A stretch of 64,000 bases of DNA, from NCBI GenBank assembly GCA_022605425.2, contig CM061251.1, positions 83,501-147,500 of the forward strand, given 5' to 3'. Position 1 is the first letter of the stretch. The number at the start of each line of letters is the position of its first letter. Under the pieces are notes generated by a model. It was not told where the DNA came from. It saw only the letters and a program-made list of their open reading frames with translations, and did not search any database. The stretch comes from Hamiltosporidium tvaerminnensis (Eukaryota; Microsporidia; Dubosqiidae). Made by a program: the position numbers and the translations under genes. Below, piece by piece: positions 25,280 through 35,842 of this stretch.

Positions 25280-26467
25280 ATGATTGGCAAAATAAAGAAC
25301 AGCGGAAATATTAAAAAAATTAATATTTCAGAAGTAACAAAAAATCAGGGACTTGAATCGAGTGAACTGATTGGAATCTTAAATGAAATCGATGAATGCA
25401 AGCAATATAGGAATGATATGGGAAATATACATAAAAGTATATTTAAAATCATTAAAAATTTGAAATTAAAGGAGAAAGAAGAGAGTATAAAAACTAAAGA
25501 AGATTTGGAAAAAGCAGATATATCCTTTCTTGAAAACCCAGCAGTAAAAATACATGAAACTAATATTTGGAATCATGAAGATAAGAGATTCCCGATGTTA
25601 AAATATAATATGGAATATAAATTTCCTATAATGATATACAAAAAAAATGAAATTTATTTTAAATCAAAGCTGGTAAATAAACCATCTCGAGAGAAAAAAC
25701 AAGAAATTCCTTTTAATAAATTAGAAAACAAGGGGAAAAAGGCTAATGATACTATAAAATATGATTTACTTAGTGATAAAGAAAAGATCAAATTGGCTTG
25801 TTTTTGCTTCAAGAATCTTCGTAAATATAAATCCAGCTTTAAAGATAATATTTTAGAAAAAATTTCTAATATATTCAGATCTTCGTTTAAGAAAGATTCT
25901 TATCATATAAAAAAAGAAAATAACTTTGTTTATACCGTTGGTGATCATATTATGGATGAAGGAATCAAAAAAGAGGGATTGTTTAGAATTTCTGGTAAAT
26001 ATGCCTATTATAAATTTATGCCGGGTGTTTTGGCTGCAGGAAAGAGATATGATTATACTGAGTTATCTGTTCATGACAACGCTTCGATTTTCAAAGCATA
26101 TATTCGGGAGATAATGAATGGGATAATTTCAGTTCAGATTACAGAAAGGGTGATGAAAATAATAAAAAACCAGACGGATCCTTCAATAATAGAATATATT
26201 GTGCCTTTAATAATATTTTCGATTACAAATGAAAATAGAAAGATGCTTATCTATTTACAGAAAATCTTTCGAAAAGTTGATCGGTATTCAAAAGATAATA
26301 AAATGGGGTCAGATAATCTATATAAAATTTTTACTCCCACTATTTTTCCAAATATTGAATGTTATGATTTGCAATCCATAAATTTGCAAATTGAGATTGT
26401 AAAAAGAATTTTTGAGTCAAATTTAACAGAAATCCCTTGTTTTTTGTATGAAGAAGCACTTCGGTAG
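25280..26467 (+). CDS. RhoGAP-domain protein
   Basis: A 395-codon intact frame. Residues 1-210 are Lys/Glu-rich and probably disordered, with no recognised domain. Residues about 212-355 match the Rho GTPase-activating fold: GLFRISG at 233-239 with the catalytic arginine finger R236, an IFKAYIREI segment corresponding to the family LK-x-YLREL helix, an ENRKMLIYLQKIF helix, and NKMGSDNLYKIFTPTIFP from N340, corresponding to the family NKM-x-x-x-NLA-x-x-F-x-P block. The protein is expected to stimulate GTP hydrolysis by a Rho/Cdc42-type GTPase in the cytoplasm and so act on actin or polarity. The usual Pro of the LPxPL segment is not seen, so substrate range may differ. The gene ends with TAG, with AATAAA ten bases further on. 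It is followed within 100 bp by an R4 fragment. Confidence 0.88.
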   Translation: MIGKIKNSGNIKKINISEVTKNQGLESSELIGILNEIDECKQYRNDMGNIHKSIFKIIKNLKLKEKEESIKTKEDLEKADISFLENPAVKIHETNIWNHEDKRFPMLKYNMEYKFPIMIYKKNEIYFKSKLVNKPSREKKQEIPFNKLENKGKKANDTIKYDLLSDKEKIKLACFCFKNLRKYKSSFKDNILEKISNIFRSSFKKDSYHIKKENNFVYTVGDHIMDEGIKKEGLFRISGKYAYYKFMPGVLAAGKRYDYTELSVHDNASIFKAYIREIMNGIISVQITERVMKIIKNQTDPSIIEYIVPLIIFSITNENRKMLIYLQKIFRKVDRYSKDNKMGSDNLYKIFTPTIFPNIECYDLQSINLQIEIVKRIFESNLTEIPCFLYEEALR

Positions 26468-26563
26468 CTAAAAATCAATAAATCCTTTAATTTTCCACTT
26501 TTAATATTTTCATTTTATTTTTTAACTATATTTTAATATATTTTTTAAATTATTTAAAATAGA

Positions 26564-28118
26564 AGATAGCAGAGGAATTCCAACACGTAGCCTATTTGAA
26601 GAAGTACAGAGCAAACTTATATAAAGAGTTGAAAGACTTTTTCACACTAGATTAAATGCAAAAAATTTATTTTCTGCAATCAATCAACATGCGATCTGTT
26701 AATCAACTATCACATGGAGTACTTCGACTTGAACCGGCTGACTTCTCTAAGTTAGGTAAGGCAGTTCGTGCGGTGTTGGTGAATAATAAGATACATCTTC
26801 GCCCAGGATGTAAAGAGCGTTTATACCTCCCTAAAACAGAACTTGAAAGAGGCCTACATAGTGTTGAGTTGCGAAGCGAACATATGCTTCTGCAACTCTT
26901 GGATTGTCTGGAAAAAAGTAAAGAAATATCAACTAGACTAGCAGCAATCCTCAAGGTGGAGAATAATAATAAACCCCATCTTGCACTAATAAAAGGCTTC
27001 TTAAAAGTAAAGTACAGGTTGGTAGAAGAAGTCACTAAGAAAAGTTTAGAAGCAGCTCAACTTGCAAAACTATATAACGAAATAGAAAAACGAAAACTCC
27101 ATTCAAAGTTATATAATGCAAGGAAAAATGAGCTTTTAAGTGTTAGTGACTCTTCAAGATGGCTAAAGAAAGCGAATATTAGGCCACGAAATGAAGCTGT
27201 GTTCTGCTATATCCAGGATAGAAATGTATTCTGGGGAGCAGATGGTGTATGTCAACATTGCAGGAAGTCTGGTAAGACTGTGGATCATCTAGCAACTCGA
27301 TGTGAAAAAATGCTAGGCCATGATTACACTAGACGGCATAATGAAGTGGTTAGATGCCTACACCTTCTCCTTCTAAATAGATATAAGTTTAAGTCTTCAA
27401 AACGAATAAGGAGCCACTCAGTTCAAGAAATTCTTGATAATGAGTATGCAGAGATAAGAGTGGACACCAGAATTAAAACTGATGTTAAAATTCGGAATAA
27501 CAGACCCGACATATTTATTTTAGATAAGAAGAAGAATAAGATAACACTCATTGAAGTAGGAATCACTTCCCAAGATTCACTTCAAATAGTTGAAACTGAA
27601 AAACTTAGGAAGTATGACCTGCTAGCCAATGAGTTGGGCCTTATTTATAAGTGTAGTGTTGAAATAATCCCTTATGTGATGACCTGGGACGGTATTGTGA
27701 CAAAATACCATAAATCTCAACTTAAAAGACTAGAAACACCCATGAATGTAGAGGCATACATTCAGTCTATATTACTTAAGAAGACAGTCGAAACAATTTC
27801 CTTTGATCGACGAAGAGGACTCGAGTCTGGTCCAAATGCCGAGGAGAGCTTAGAGAGAGCATCATTAAGTGTTATTTTAGGAGCTTAGATGCATAAACAA
27901 CCAATACCTCCTTTAAAGCAAGTAGACAACGAGGAAGATGATGTTAAAACAAAAAATACAAAAAATATTTTACTCCTTATTTTGGATGGTATAACCACAG
28001 CAAAGGAACCAACAACTAATACAAATGAAGAGTTGGAGTTGGAGGAAGAGATATAAGTGGTTGAAATGGTAGAAAGAATTATTTAAAAGAGAAAAATTTG
28101 TTAACCCAGAATTTTATA
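26564..28118 (+). mobile_element. R4/Dong-like non-LTR retrotransposon, longest copy
   Basis: Contains the C-terminal part of the reverse-transcriptase ORF plus the 3' end. Coding similarity begins before the open frame: in another frame 26625-26690 reads RVERLFHTRLNAKNLFSAIN, as in the post-catalytic region of R4-type reverse transcriptases, so there is at least one frameshift near 26690. The 3' untranslated region (27889-28110) keeps the Glu-rich-looking segment seen in the other copies and ends with ttaacccagaattttat. The catalytic YADD portion is absent, so the element is 5'-truncated and dead. Confidence 0.85.
26656..27888 (+). CDS. R4-like retrotransposon ORF fragment: RT C-terminus, zinc knuckle, endonuclease
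   Basis: A 410-codon open frame. Residues about 14-75 resemble the thumb/post-RT region (RLEPADFSKLGKAVRAVL, then ERLYLPK and RGLHSVE). A zinc knuckle of the form C-x2-C-x8-H-x4-C uses C199, C202, H211 and C216, followed by RRHNEVVRCLH. The restriction-like endonuclease has RPDIFILD with P284-D285 and IEVG with E300. In the family, this endonuclease nicks target DNA to prime reverse transcription. The frame is open but lacks the fingers/palm domain, and its first Met is probably not a natural start. It is 1.2 kb of a normally larger ORF (family members have roughly 1000 residues). Confidence 0.8.
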   Translation: MQKIYFLQSINMRSVNQLSHGVLRLEPADFSKLGKAVRAVLVNNKIHLRPGCKERLYLPKTELERGLHSVELRSEHMLLQLLDCLEKSKEISTRLAAILKVENNNKPHLALIKGFLKVKYRLVEEVTKKSLEAAQLAKLYNEIEKRKLHSKLYNARKNELLSVSDSSRWLKKANIRPRNEAVFCYIQDRNVFWGADGVCQHCRKSGKTVDHLATRCEKMLGHDYTRRHNEVVRCLHLLLLNRYKFKSSKRIRSHSVQEILDNEYAEIRVDTRIKTDVKIRNNRPDIFILDKKKNKITLIEVGITSQDSLQIVETEKLRKYDLLANELGLIYKCSVEIIPYVMTWDGIVTKYHKSQLKRLETPMNVEAYIQSILLKKTVETISFDRRRGLESGPNAEESLERASLSVILGA

Positions 28119-28258
28119 TTCTTATTATAACTCATATATTACTATTTATATTTTAAATATTAAATCTTTCTAACTTATATATTCCTATTTATCTTCTAAA
28201 CAATATTTCTTATCTCTTATACTTATATTCTTACTTATATATTAAAACGTTATTTTTC
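28119..28258. repeat. AT-rich repeat flank after R4
   Basis: Repeats of tatattactatttatatttt and cttatatattcctatttat, also found immediately before the other R4 copy (22740-22860). Confidence 0.65.
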
Positions 28259-28570
28259 TTATAATTAACACACCTTAAAACAGACTTTTATTACTCTATA
28301 TCATTAAAACCCTCTTAAACCAAGCTTATATTACTTCTTATAATTAACACCCCTCTTAAAATACCCTTATTATTTTCTATCCACTTTCCTTTATCTCTAT
28401 CTCTCTATCCTTATAATTAACACCCTCTTAAAATACTCTTATTATTTTCTATCCACTTTCCTTTATCTCTATCTCTCTATCCTTATAATTAACACCCTCT
28501 TAAAATACTCTTATTATTTTCTATCCCCTTCCCCCTTTCCTCTATCCACTTTCCTTTATCTCTCTACCCC
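28259..28570. repeat. Minisatellite upstream of the Pol I gene, 72-73-bp period
   Basis: Three close copies and one diverged copy of a unit starting ttataattaacaccc, then tcttaaaatactcttattat, ttctatccactttccttta and tctctatctctctatcc. Copies start near 28260 (diverged), 28338, 28411 and 28483. Each unit carries one AACACCC. Confidence 0.92.
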
Positions 28571-28629
28571 ACCTATCAATACACTAACACCCCTCCTTAA
28601 ATACCGTTATATTCCTTTTACTTATACAA

Positions 28630-28632
28630 CCC
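28630..28632 (+). promoter_or_regulatory. CCC start-proximal motif
   Basis: CCC sits five bases before the ATG at 28637 (context acaaccctcttatg). CCC-like signals just upstream of start codons have been described in microsporidia. Confidence 0.5.
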
Positions 28633-28636
28633 TCTT

Positions 28637-31600
28637 ATGAACATAAACGGTTTCCCAACGAAAATTTCATTTTCCACATACAACCACCAACAAATAAAAG
28701 AATTATCAAAAATAAAAATAACAACATCCACACCTTTCGACACATTAGGAAATCCAATAAAAAACGGTTTATACGATACATCTTTAGGTCCACTTACCAA
28801 CAAAGAGACATGTACATCATGTCATCTCAATTTCTTTGAATGTCCCGGACACTTCGGATATATTGAGTTACCTATGTGTGTGTATAATCCTATGCATTTC
28901 GATTCATTACTTAAAATTCTTAGAAACTCATGTCTCAATTGCCACACTCTCAAAGAAAAGCTTGTATTCAGCAAAAGAAAAAATATCAATAGTGATATAG
29001 ATAATGGTGAGAATGGTGATATAGACCTTAGTGATACAGAGAATACTAATATAGACTATACTAATATAGACAATACTAATACATACCATACTGATACATA
29101 CCATACTGATACATACCATACTGATACATACCATACTGATACATACCATACTGATACATACCATACTAACAACATACCTCATAATATACCACATAATATA
29201 CCAAACACAAGTATAAATAACAACATACTAAACACAAGTATAAATAACAACATACCACATAATATACCACATAATATACCTCATAATATACCAAACAATA
29301 ATAATCATTTTACTGTTGACCCTCTTAAAATCCTCTTTAAAAACACCCACAAAAAATGTAAAAAATGCAAACAAAAAACCCCACAAATAACCCACCACAA
29401 ACACTTATACATCCTTATAAACAACACCCCTACCCCACTACTCCAAATACAAACCCACATATCAAAATTATACCTTAAAGAAAACCACCACCCCTTTTTA
29501 AATCCAAATATTTTTTTCCTTATAAATATACCAGTAACACCTAATAAATTTAGACCACTTAGTTATATTAACGGTAACACATTTGAACATCCACAAAATA
29601 TAATTTTATCTAAAATTATAAAAGTAAGCGAAGAACTCAAAGAAGGAACAGGTAACAGTGGGGGTATGGATAGGGATATTAGTAACAGTGGAGATATTAG
29701 TAATAGGGATATTAGTACTAGGGATAATAGTACTAGGAATAATAACATAAAAGACACTAAAGACATAATAGACACTAAAGACATAAAAGACATAAAAGAC
29801 ATAATAGACACTAAAGACACTATCACACCCCTTGTATCCTCTCTACAACTCTCTGTTAATATGTATTATGACTCTTCTTGTGTTCGTGTTAAAGGTAAAA
29901 CACTTCTTATAGGTTTAAAACAATTATTAGAAAAAAAAGAAGGTTTATTTCGTAAGAATATAATGGGTAAACGTGTTAATTATGCAGCTAGATCAGTAAT
30001 ATCACCTGATCCATGTTTACATACTAAAGAAATTGGTATTCCTATAGAAATAGCAAGTAAATTAACATTTCCTGAACAAGTAACACCTTATAATATAAAT
30101 AGATTAAAAAAATATATTATTAACGGTAATTCATATCCAGGTGCTGTATTATTAGAAAATAAGAATATAATAACACATTTACAATATATAGGATTAGAAA
30201 AGAGAATAGCACTTAGTAACTCACTATCATATGTGTGTGGTGGTGGTGTGTGTGGTAGTTTTGGTGGTAGTAATAACGGTAATAACGATAACAGTAATAA
30301 CGGTAGTAACTTAGTAAACAACAATAACACAACCAACACAATAGTCTATAGACACTTACTAGATAATGATTATGTCTTAGTAAATAGACAACCTACTCTA
30401 CATAAACCAAGTATAATGTCTCATAGAGTTAAAGTACTTAAATATGAAAAGACACTTCGTATGCATTATGCTAATTGTAACAGTTATAATGCAGATTTTG
30501 ATGGAGATGAAATTAATATACATTTACCACAAGATGTTATATCACAAGTAGAAGCACAGATGTTAAGTTGTACTGATAGTAATTATACTGTATGGACTAA
30601 TGGGTCACCTATAAGAGGACTTGTACAGGATCATGTTATTGTAGGAACAAGGTTGTGTATGAAAGGGGTGTTTTATAGTAAAAGGGAGATGGAGGAGTAT
30701 ATAAGTGAGGTAAGGGGTGGTGATATAGGTGTGGGGGGTGATATAGGTATGGGTGGTGATATAGGTGTGGGTGATATGATATATGGTAGTAGTAATAAAG
30801 ATAGTAATAAAGATAAATATAAAGATAAAGATAAGGATAAAGATAAAGGATATAATGATAACAACCATACTAACAACAATACTAATAACAACACCACTAA
30901 TAATATCACTAGTCTCCTTCTAATTCCTCCTGCTATTCTTAGACCTGTTAGGTTATATACTGGTAAACAACTAATATCTTGTATTTTATTATCTTTAAAT
31001 ATAAAAATAACATATAAAGGTAAATCTAAAGTACCTTTTAATTGTACAGATAAATATACTTTAATAATTAAAGGGTATTTATTAACAGGTGTTATTGATA
31101 AGAATCAATTAGGTTCTGTTAATAAATCATTTATACATTATTGTAGTGTTATTTATAATAAAGAAATATGTAATGAATTATTAAGTGTATTTAGTAGAGT
31201 ATTTAATAGAATTATGGTTAGTGATGGTGTTAGTGTAGGGATTAAGGATATTATGTTGTGTAATGATTTTAAAAGGAGTGATATGATAAAGGTATGTAGA
31301 GAGAGGGGGAGAATAAAGGGTGAGGGTGATTATGAGGGTGGGGGTGATTATGAGGGTGGGGGTGATTATGAGGGTAATGATATTGATTATGAGGGTGGGG
31401 GTGATTATGAGGGTAATGTATTAGAGGGTGATATGATAAAGGGTGTTAGTGAACAGGATATGTTAGAGGGTGTTAGTGATAGTACTAGTAGTTATAAGGG
31501 TGTTAGTGATAAGGATAGTAGTTATAAGGGTGTTAGTGATCTTACATGTAATTTAGAGGGTGATAACACTACTACTAATACTTTACACCCTGTTAACACC

Positions 31601-33841
31601 ACTACTAATACTTTACACCCTGTTAACACCACTACTAATACTTTACACCCTGTTAACACCACTACTAATACTTTACACCCTGTTAACACCACTACTAATA
31701 CTTTACACCCTGTTAACAACACTACTAATAAACAACACCCTGTTAACAACACTACTAATAAACAACACCCCTCCACCAACACCACTCCTCATACAACCAC
31801 CCACATACAAAATAACACTTCTAAAAGACTTAAACCTTTATCACCTATAAATAACCCTTCTGAGTCACAAATTAAAACCCTTATGTCTGAATGTACTACT
31901 ACAATGATAAATGACTTACTACCCTCTTATTTACTAACCCCTTTTCCATATAACACCTTCTATTTAATAATAACCAGTGGTGCTAAAGGTAGTATTGTAA
32001 ATTTAAGTCAAATAAGTGTATTACTAGGACAACAAGAATTAGAAGGTAAAAGAGTAAGTAATATGATAAGTAATAAAACATTACCTTGTTATTCTATAAA
32101 AGATATGATAGAAATAGAAAGTAAAGGATTTATATTTGATAGGTTTTTAACAGGTATTAAAGAAAATATGTATTTTTTTCATTGTATGGCAGGTAGAGAA
32201 GGTCTTATTGATACAGCAGTTAAAACTAGTAAATCAGGATATTTACAAAGATGTTTAGTTAAACATATGGAAGGTGTTAAAGTAGAATATGATATGAGTG
32301 TTAGACAAGGTAAAAAGGTAATACAATTTATATATGGAGATGATGGTATAGACTGTAGTAAATGGAGTCTTATAAGAGAGTATGATATGTACAAAGAGAA
32401 TTGTGGTTATGGTGATAGTAATAGGGTTAGGGATAGTACTAGAGATAGGGATTGGGATAGGGATAGTAATACTATTAGTAATAGTAACCCTTTTAGTATT
32501 TATGGTAGGATATCTACCCCTATATTTAATAATAATAATACTACCCCTATATCTACCCCTATATCTAATAATATATCTACCCCTTTATCTAATAATATAT
32601 CTACCCCTATATCTATGTCTAGTGTTATTAATTATTTCCCTCCTCAACTGTTTATTCCTTCTTTAAAATACTTTGAGGATTTAAAAGTATATTGTGATAA
32701 GAATATAGGTTATAATGGTGATAGTAATAGGGATATAAGTAATAGGGATATAGGTAATAGGGATATAGGTAATAGGGATATAGGTAATAGGGATATAGGT
32801 AATAGGGATATAGGTAATAGGGATATAGGTAATAGGGATATAGGTAATAGGGATATAGGTAATAGGGATAGTATTAGTAATAGGGATATAGGTAATAATA
32901 ATGATTTACGTAATAATGAAATACCTTATAATAATGAAATACCTTATAATAACAGTTTAAGGAATTATAACGATATACCTTTTAATAACCATAATAATAC
33001 TAACACTAATACTACTAATACTAATACCTCTAATACTAATCATAACACTAATCATAACACTAATAATAATACTACTAATACTAATATTCTTGTTAGTTAC
33101 ATTTTAAAAAAATACATTTCAAGTTTGGTTGTAGCTGGTGAGTCAGTAGGTGTATTAGCTGCACAGAGTATAGGTGAACCTTCTACACAAATGACTCTAA
33201 ACACTTTTCATTTAGCAGGTGTAGGTTCTAAAAATGTAACACTTGGAATACCAAGATTACGTGAAATATTAATGGTAGCTTCTAAGAAAATACAGACACC
33301 TGTTATTAGTGTAAGGTATTATAATATTTCTAATGTTTTATTAGAAAGAGTAATGAGTTGTGTTGTTTTAAAGGAATGTGTAGATAGGATTAGTGTTAGT
33401 GAGATAGGTAATAGGATTAGTGTTAATCTAGAGATAAACGGTAGGTATTTTATGGGGGGTATAAGTAGGGGTGGGGAGTGTGGTGGGTGTATTGGTGATA
33501 GTAAGGAGTATGATAGTGGTAGTAGTATTGGTGGTGGTAAGGAGTATGATAATAATACTAATAATATAGATAATACTAATAATATAGATAATACTAATAA
33601 TATAGATAATACTAATAATACTAATAATATAACAGATACTAACACACTAAATACTAATAACACTATAAATACTAACACTATAAATGATAATAACACTAAT
33701 TCTTATGTTGTTACTTCTTCTTCTATTTATAAGGTTGTTAAAGGTAAATATTTAAAGATGGTTGATAAGAGTATAAAGAATCTTTATGGTGTATTAAATA
33801 ATTATAAAGGGAGTTGTATAAAGGTAAGGGGTGGAGGGAGT

Positions 33842-33874
<33 letters not shown>

Positions 33875-34780
33875 AATAGTGGTAGTAGTGAGGGGAGTAG
33901 TGAGGAGAGTAAGGAGATAGATGAAGAATATATAGGAAAGGTAGAAGATAGTAGTGAGGAGGATGAGGGTGAGGATGAGGGTGAGGGTGAAGGTGATAGG
34001 AGAAAGGATAAGAAGAAGGATAAGAGAAAAGATAGGAGAAAGGATAAGAAAAAGGATAAAAAGAAGGATAAGAAAAAGAAGAATAACCATACAAAAAACA
34101 AGAATAACCACCCAAATACAAATACAAAGAATAATATCAGATTCTATTGTATTTCTAACTTAGAAACCTCTTTTGTTGGTAGAATTATAAATTTAAGTTT
34201 TGATTTAAATTTTGATAAAAATATAATTTTATTTCCTATTTTAGAAGATACATTAAATAAAGTGATAGTTAGATGTGTAGAAGGTTTAAGAAATCCTATA
34301 TGTGATAAGAATATATTAAATATAAATGGTAATGATTTATATTCTTTATGTTCAGTAGTAAATATAAATAAAAATATAAAAAATTATAAAAATTTTTTAG
34401 ATATAGAAAAGTCATATTGTAATGATGTATATGGTATGTATAAGATATTAGGAGTTGAAGGGTGTAGAAGTGTATTGGTACGAGAAATAGAGAGTGTTTT
34501 TGATGTTTATGGTATAGGTGTTGATAAGAGACATTTAGGATTAATTTCTGATTATTTGTTGGTAGATGGTGTGTATTCTAGTTTTAGTAGATTTGGGATG
34601 GAAAAAAGTGAATCTATTTTGTTAAAAATGAGTTTTGAGAGTTGTTATTCTGTGTTGAGAGATGCTAGTCATAGAGAGTTAGGGGATTGTTTGGAAGGAC
34701 CGAGTGGTTGTTTAACTGTTGGGTTGCCTGTTAGAAATGGGACAGGGTGTTTTGAGTTGCTTTATGATATGGAAGAGTAA
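28637..34780 (+). CDS. RPA1: DNA-directed RNA polymerase I largest subunit
   Basis: A 2047-codon intact frame for the catalytic subunit that makes rRNA precursor in the nucleolus. N-terminal zinc site: C59, C62, C69, H72, and C99/C102. The active centre has NADFDGDE (N618; Mg-binding D620, D622, D624). The SGAKGS...LLGQQELEGKRV stretch and the YFFHCMAGREGLIDTAVKTS bridge-helix block (G1186) have Pol I-type residues (SGYLQRCLVKHMEG). The trigger-loop block AAQSIGEPSTQMTLNTFHLAG is near residue 1508. The C-terminus (RDASHRELGDCLEGPSGC, then VGLPVRNGTG) is also Pol I-like, which separates it from Pol II and III. No CTD heptads. Yeast Rpa190 has 1664 residues; the excess here lies in at least eight low-complexity, in-frame repeat blocks between conserved modules. 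AATAAA overlaps the stop. Several opposite-strand frames over the repeats are shadows. Confidence 0.97.
29065..29305 (+). repeat. RPA1 insert 1: TYHTD and NIPHN repeats
   Basis: A 15-bp unit (taccatactgataca) is repeated six times in frame and encodes DTYHT, followed by 12-bp units encoding NIPH interspersed with NTSINNN. Lies after the N-terminal zinc region, about residues 145-223. Confidence 0.93.
29645..29826 (+). repeat. RPA1 insert 2: GDISNRDIS and DTKDIKD repeats
   Basis: Degenerate 15-18-bp units encode S-N-R-D-I-S, then I-K-D-T-K-D-I-I-D, about residues 337-397. Placed just before the conserved LQLSVNMYYD segment. Confidence 0.9.
30231..30325 (+). repeat. RPA1 insert 3: Gly/Asn-rich
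   Basis: ggtggt and aacggtaataac units encode CGGGVCG and NNGNNDNSNN, about residues 533-563, between LSNSLSYV and the conserved YRHLLDNDYVLVNRQPTLHK block. Confidence 0.85.
30712..30915 (+). repeat. RPA1 insert 4: GGDIGVG and DKDKDKDK repeats
   Basis: About 21-bp units encode GGDIGVG three times, followed by 6-bp units (aaagat) giving alternating Lys-Asp and then Asn/Thr-rich codons, about residues 693-759. It follows the conserved IRGLVQDHVIVGTRLC segment. Confidence 0.92.
31314..31800 (+). repeat. RPA1 insert 5: GGGDYEG, GVSD and TTTNTLHPVN repeats
   Basis: Three different minisatellites in series. Units of 21 bp encode GGGDYEG, units of about 36 bp encode GVSD-x-x-SSYK, and 30-bp units (accactactaatactttac then accctgttaac) encode TTTNTLHPVN five times, followed by two NTTNKQHPVN copies. 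Spans about residues 893-1055, the longest insert. Confidence 0.95.
32402..32640 (+). repeat. RPA1 insert 6: RDSTRDRD and ISTPISNN repeats
   Basis: Short degenerate units encode D-S-x-R-x-R-D, then ISTPISNN four times, about residues 1256-1334, after the conserved YGDDGIDCSKW segment. Confidence 0.88.
32718..33095 (+). repeat. RPA1 insert 7: NRDIG and Asn/Thr-rich repeats
   Basis: A 15-bp unit (aatagggatataggt) is repeated about ten times, encoding NRDIG, followed by NNEIPY copies and an Asn/Thr tract. About residues 1361-1486, ending right before the conserved trigger-loop region (SLVVAGESVGVLAAQS). Confidence 0.95.
33530..34130 (+). repeat. RPA1 insert 8: DNTNNI, GEGE and KKDKRKD repeats
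   Basis: 18-bp units (aatactaataatatagat) encode NTNNID. After a short conserved-looking stretch (YKVVKGKYLKMVDKS), 6-bp GGTGAG units encode (EG)n, then acidic DEGEGEG and basic 12-bp KKDK/RKDR units, about residues 1632-1830. It creates an adjacent strongly acidic and strongly basic pair of tracts. Confidence 0.93.
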
Positions 34781-35128
34781 AAATAAAGCGATAAATATAT
34801 TTTTGTTATGTGTTATGTGTGTTTGTTATGTGTATTTGTTATTTGTTATGTGTGTTTGTTATTTGTTATGTTATTTGTTAGTACTATTAGTAGTTCTTAG
34901 TATTTATTAGTAGTGTTTCTTATTAGTAGTTCTTAGTATTTCTTTATTTTCTTAGTATTTATTGTTAGTTCTTAGTACTAGTAGTTCTTAATACTATGTT
35001 AGTTCTTAGTACTAGTAGTTCTTAATACTATGTTATTTGTTAGTGTTTCTTTATTTTCTTAGTACTATGTTAGTTCTTAGTATTTATTGTTAGTTCTTAG
35101 TACTATGTTATTTGTTAGTGTTTCTTTA
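34781..35128. repeat. Low-complexity TTTGTTATG / TTAGTTCTTAGTACTA region
   Basis: Directly after the RPA1 stop, short words (tgtttgttatg, ttagttcttagtacta, tttctttattttc) recur in variable order. Non-coding. AATAAA at the stop may be the poly(A) signal. Confidence 0.85.
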
Positions 35129-35378
35129 TTTACTATAAACTTCTATTTTTTATGTTTAAAGGTGTTTCTTTTCTATTCGTTTATATTGAGATTACTATAA
35201 ACTTCTATTTTTTATGTTTAAAGGTGTTTCTTTTCTATTCGTTTATATTGAGATTACTATAAACTTCTATTTTTTATGTTTAAAGGTGTTTCTTTTCTAT
35301 TCGTTTATATTGAGATTACTATAAACTTCTATTTTTTATGTTTAAAGGTGTTTCTTTTCTATTCGTTTATATTGGGAT
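35129..35378. repeat. Minisatellite downstream of RPA1, 63-bp period
   Basis: Four copies, essentially identical, of a unit with ttactataaacttctatttt, atgtttaaaggtgtttcttt and tctattcgtttatattgaga. Non-coding. Confidence 0.95.
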
Positions 35379-35509
35379 TACTTTAAATTATATGGTTATC
35401 TAATTTTAAAGTGATTTTAAAGTCTTTAGTTTTTTTAATATTATAATTACTTTGTAACTCTATTGTATTTGTAAATGAATATTTATTATTTGTTTTTAGT
35501 TCGTTATAA

Positions 35510-35775
35510 TATTCTATGTAGGGTATTTGGATTACAATGTGGTGTTTAAATTTAAAGAAAACTGTATTTTTTTATTGATTAGTAAGTGTCTATGTAGGGT
35601 ATTTGGATTTAAGTGTGGTGTTTGAATATTAAAGAAAACTGTATTTTTTTATTGATTAGTAAGTGTCTATGTAGGGTATTTGGATTTAAGTGTGGTGTAT
35701 GAATTTTAAAGAAAACTGTATTTTTTTATTGATTAGTAAGTGTCTATGTAGGGTATTTGGATTTTTTAAGTGTAA
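35510..35775. repeat. Minisatellite downstream of RPA1, 77-bp period
   Basis: Three full and one partial copy of a unit with tctatgtagggtatttgga, aagtgtggtgtttgaat, aaagaaaactgtatttttt and attgattagtaagtg. Non-coding. Confidence 0.94.
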
Positions 35776-35842
35776 TACTTAAAATTATATTACGGTATGT
35801 ATATGTCTATATTTCATAGTTGTTTATATGTAAAAAATTATT

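Noticed and set aside
28928-34127. Many 60-130-codon frames on both strands inside the Pol I gene
   Set aside because: All sit on the minisatellite inserts, which are open in several frames by periodicity. Only the 2047-codon frame has conserved motifs.
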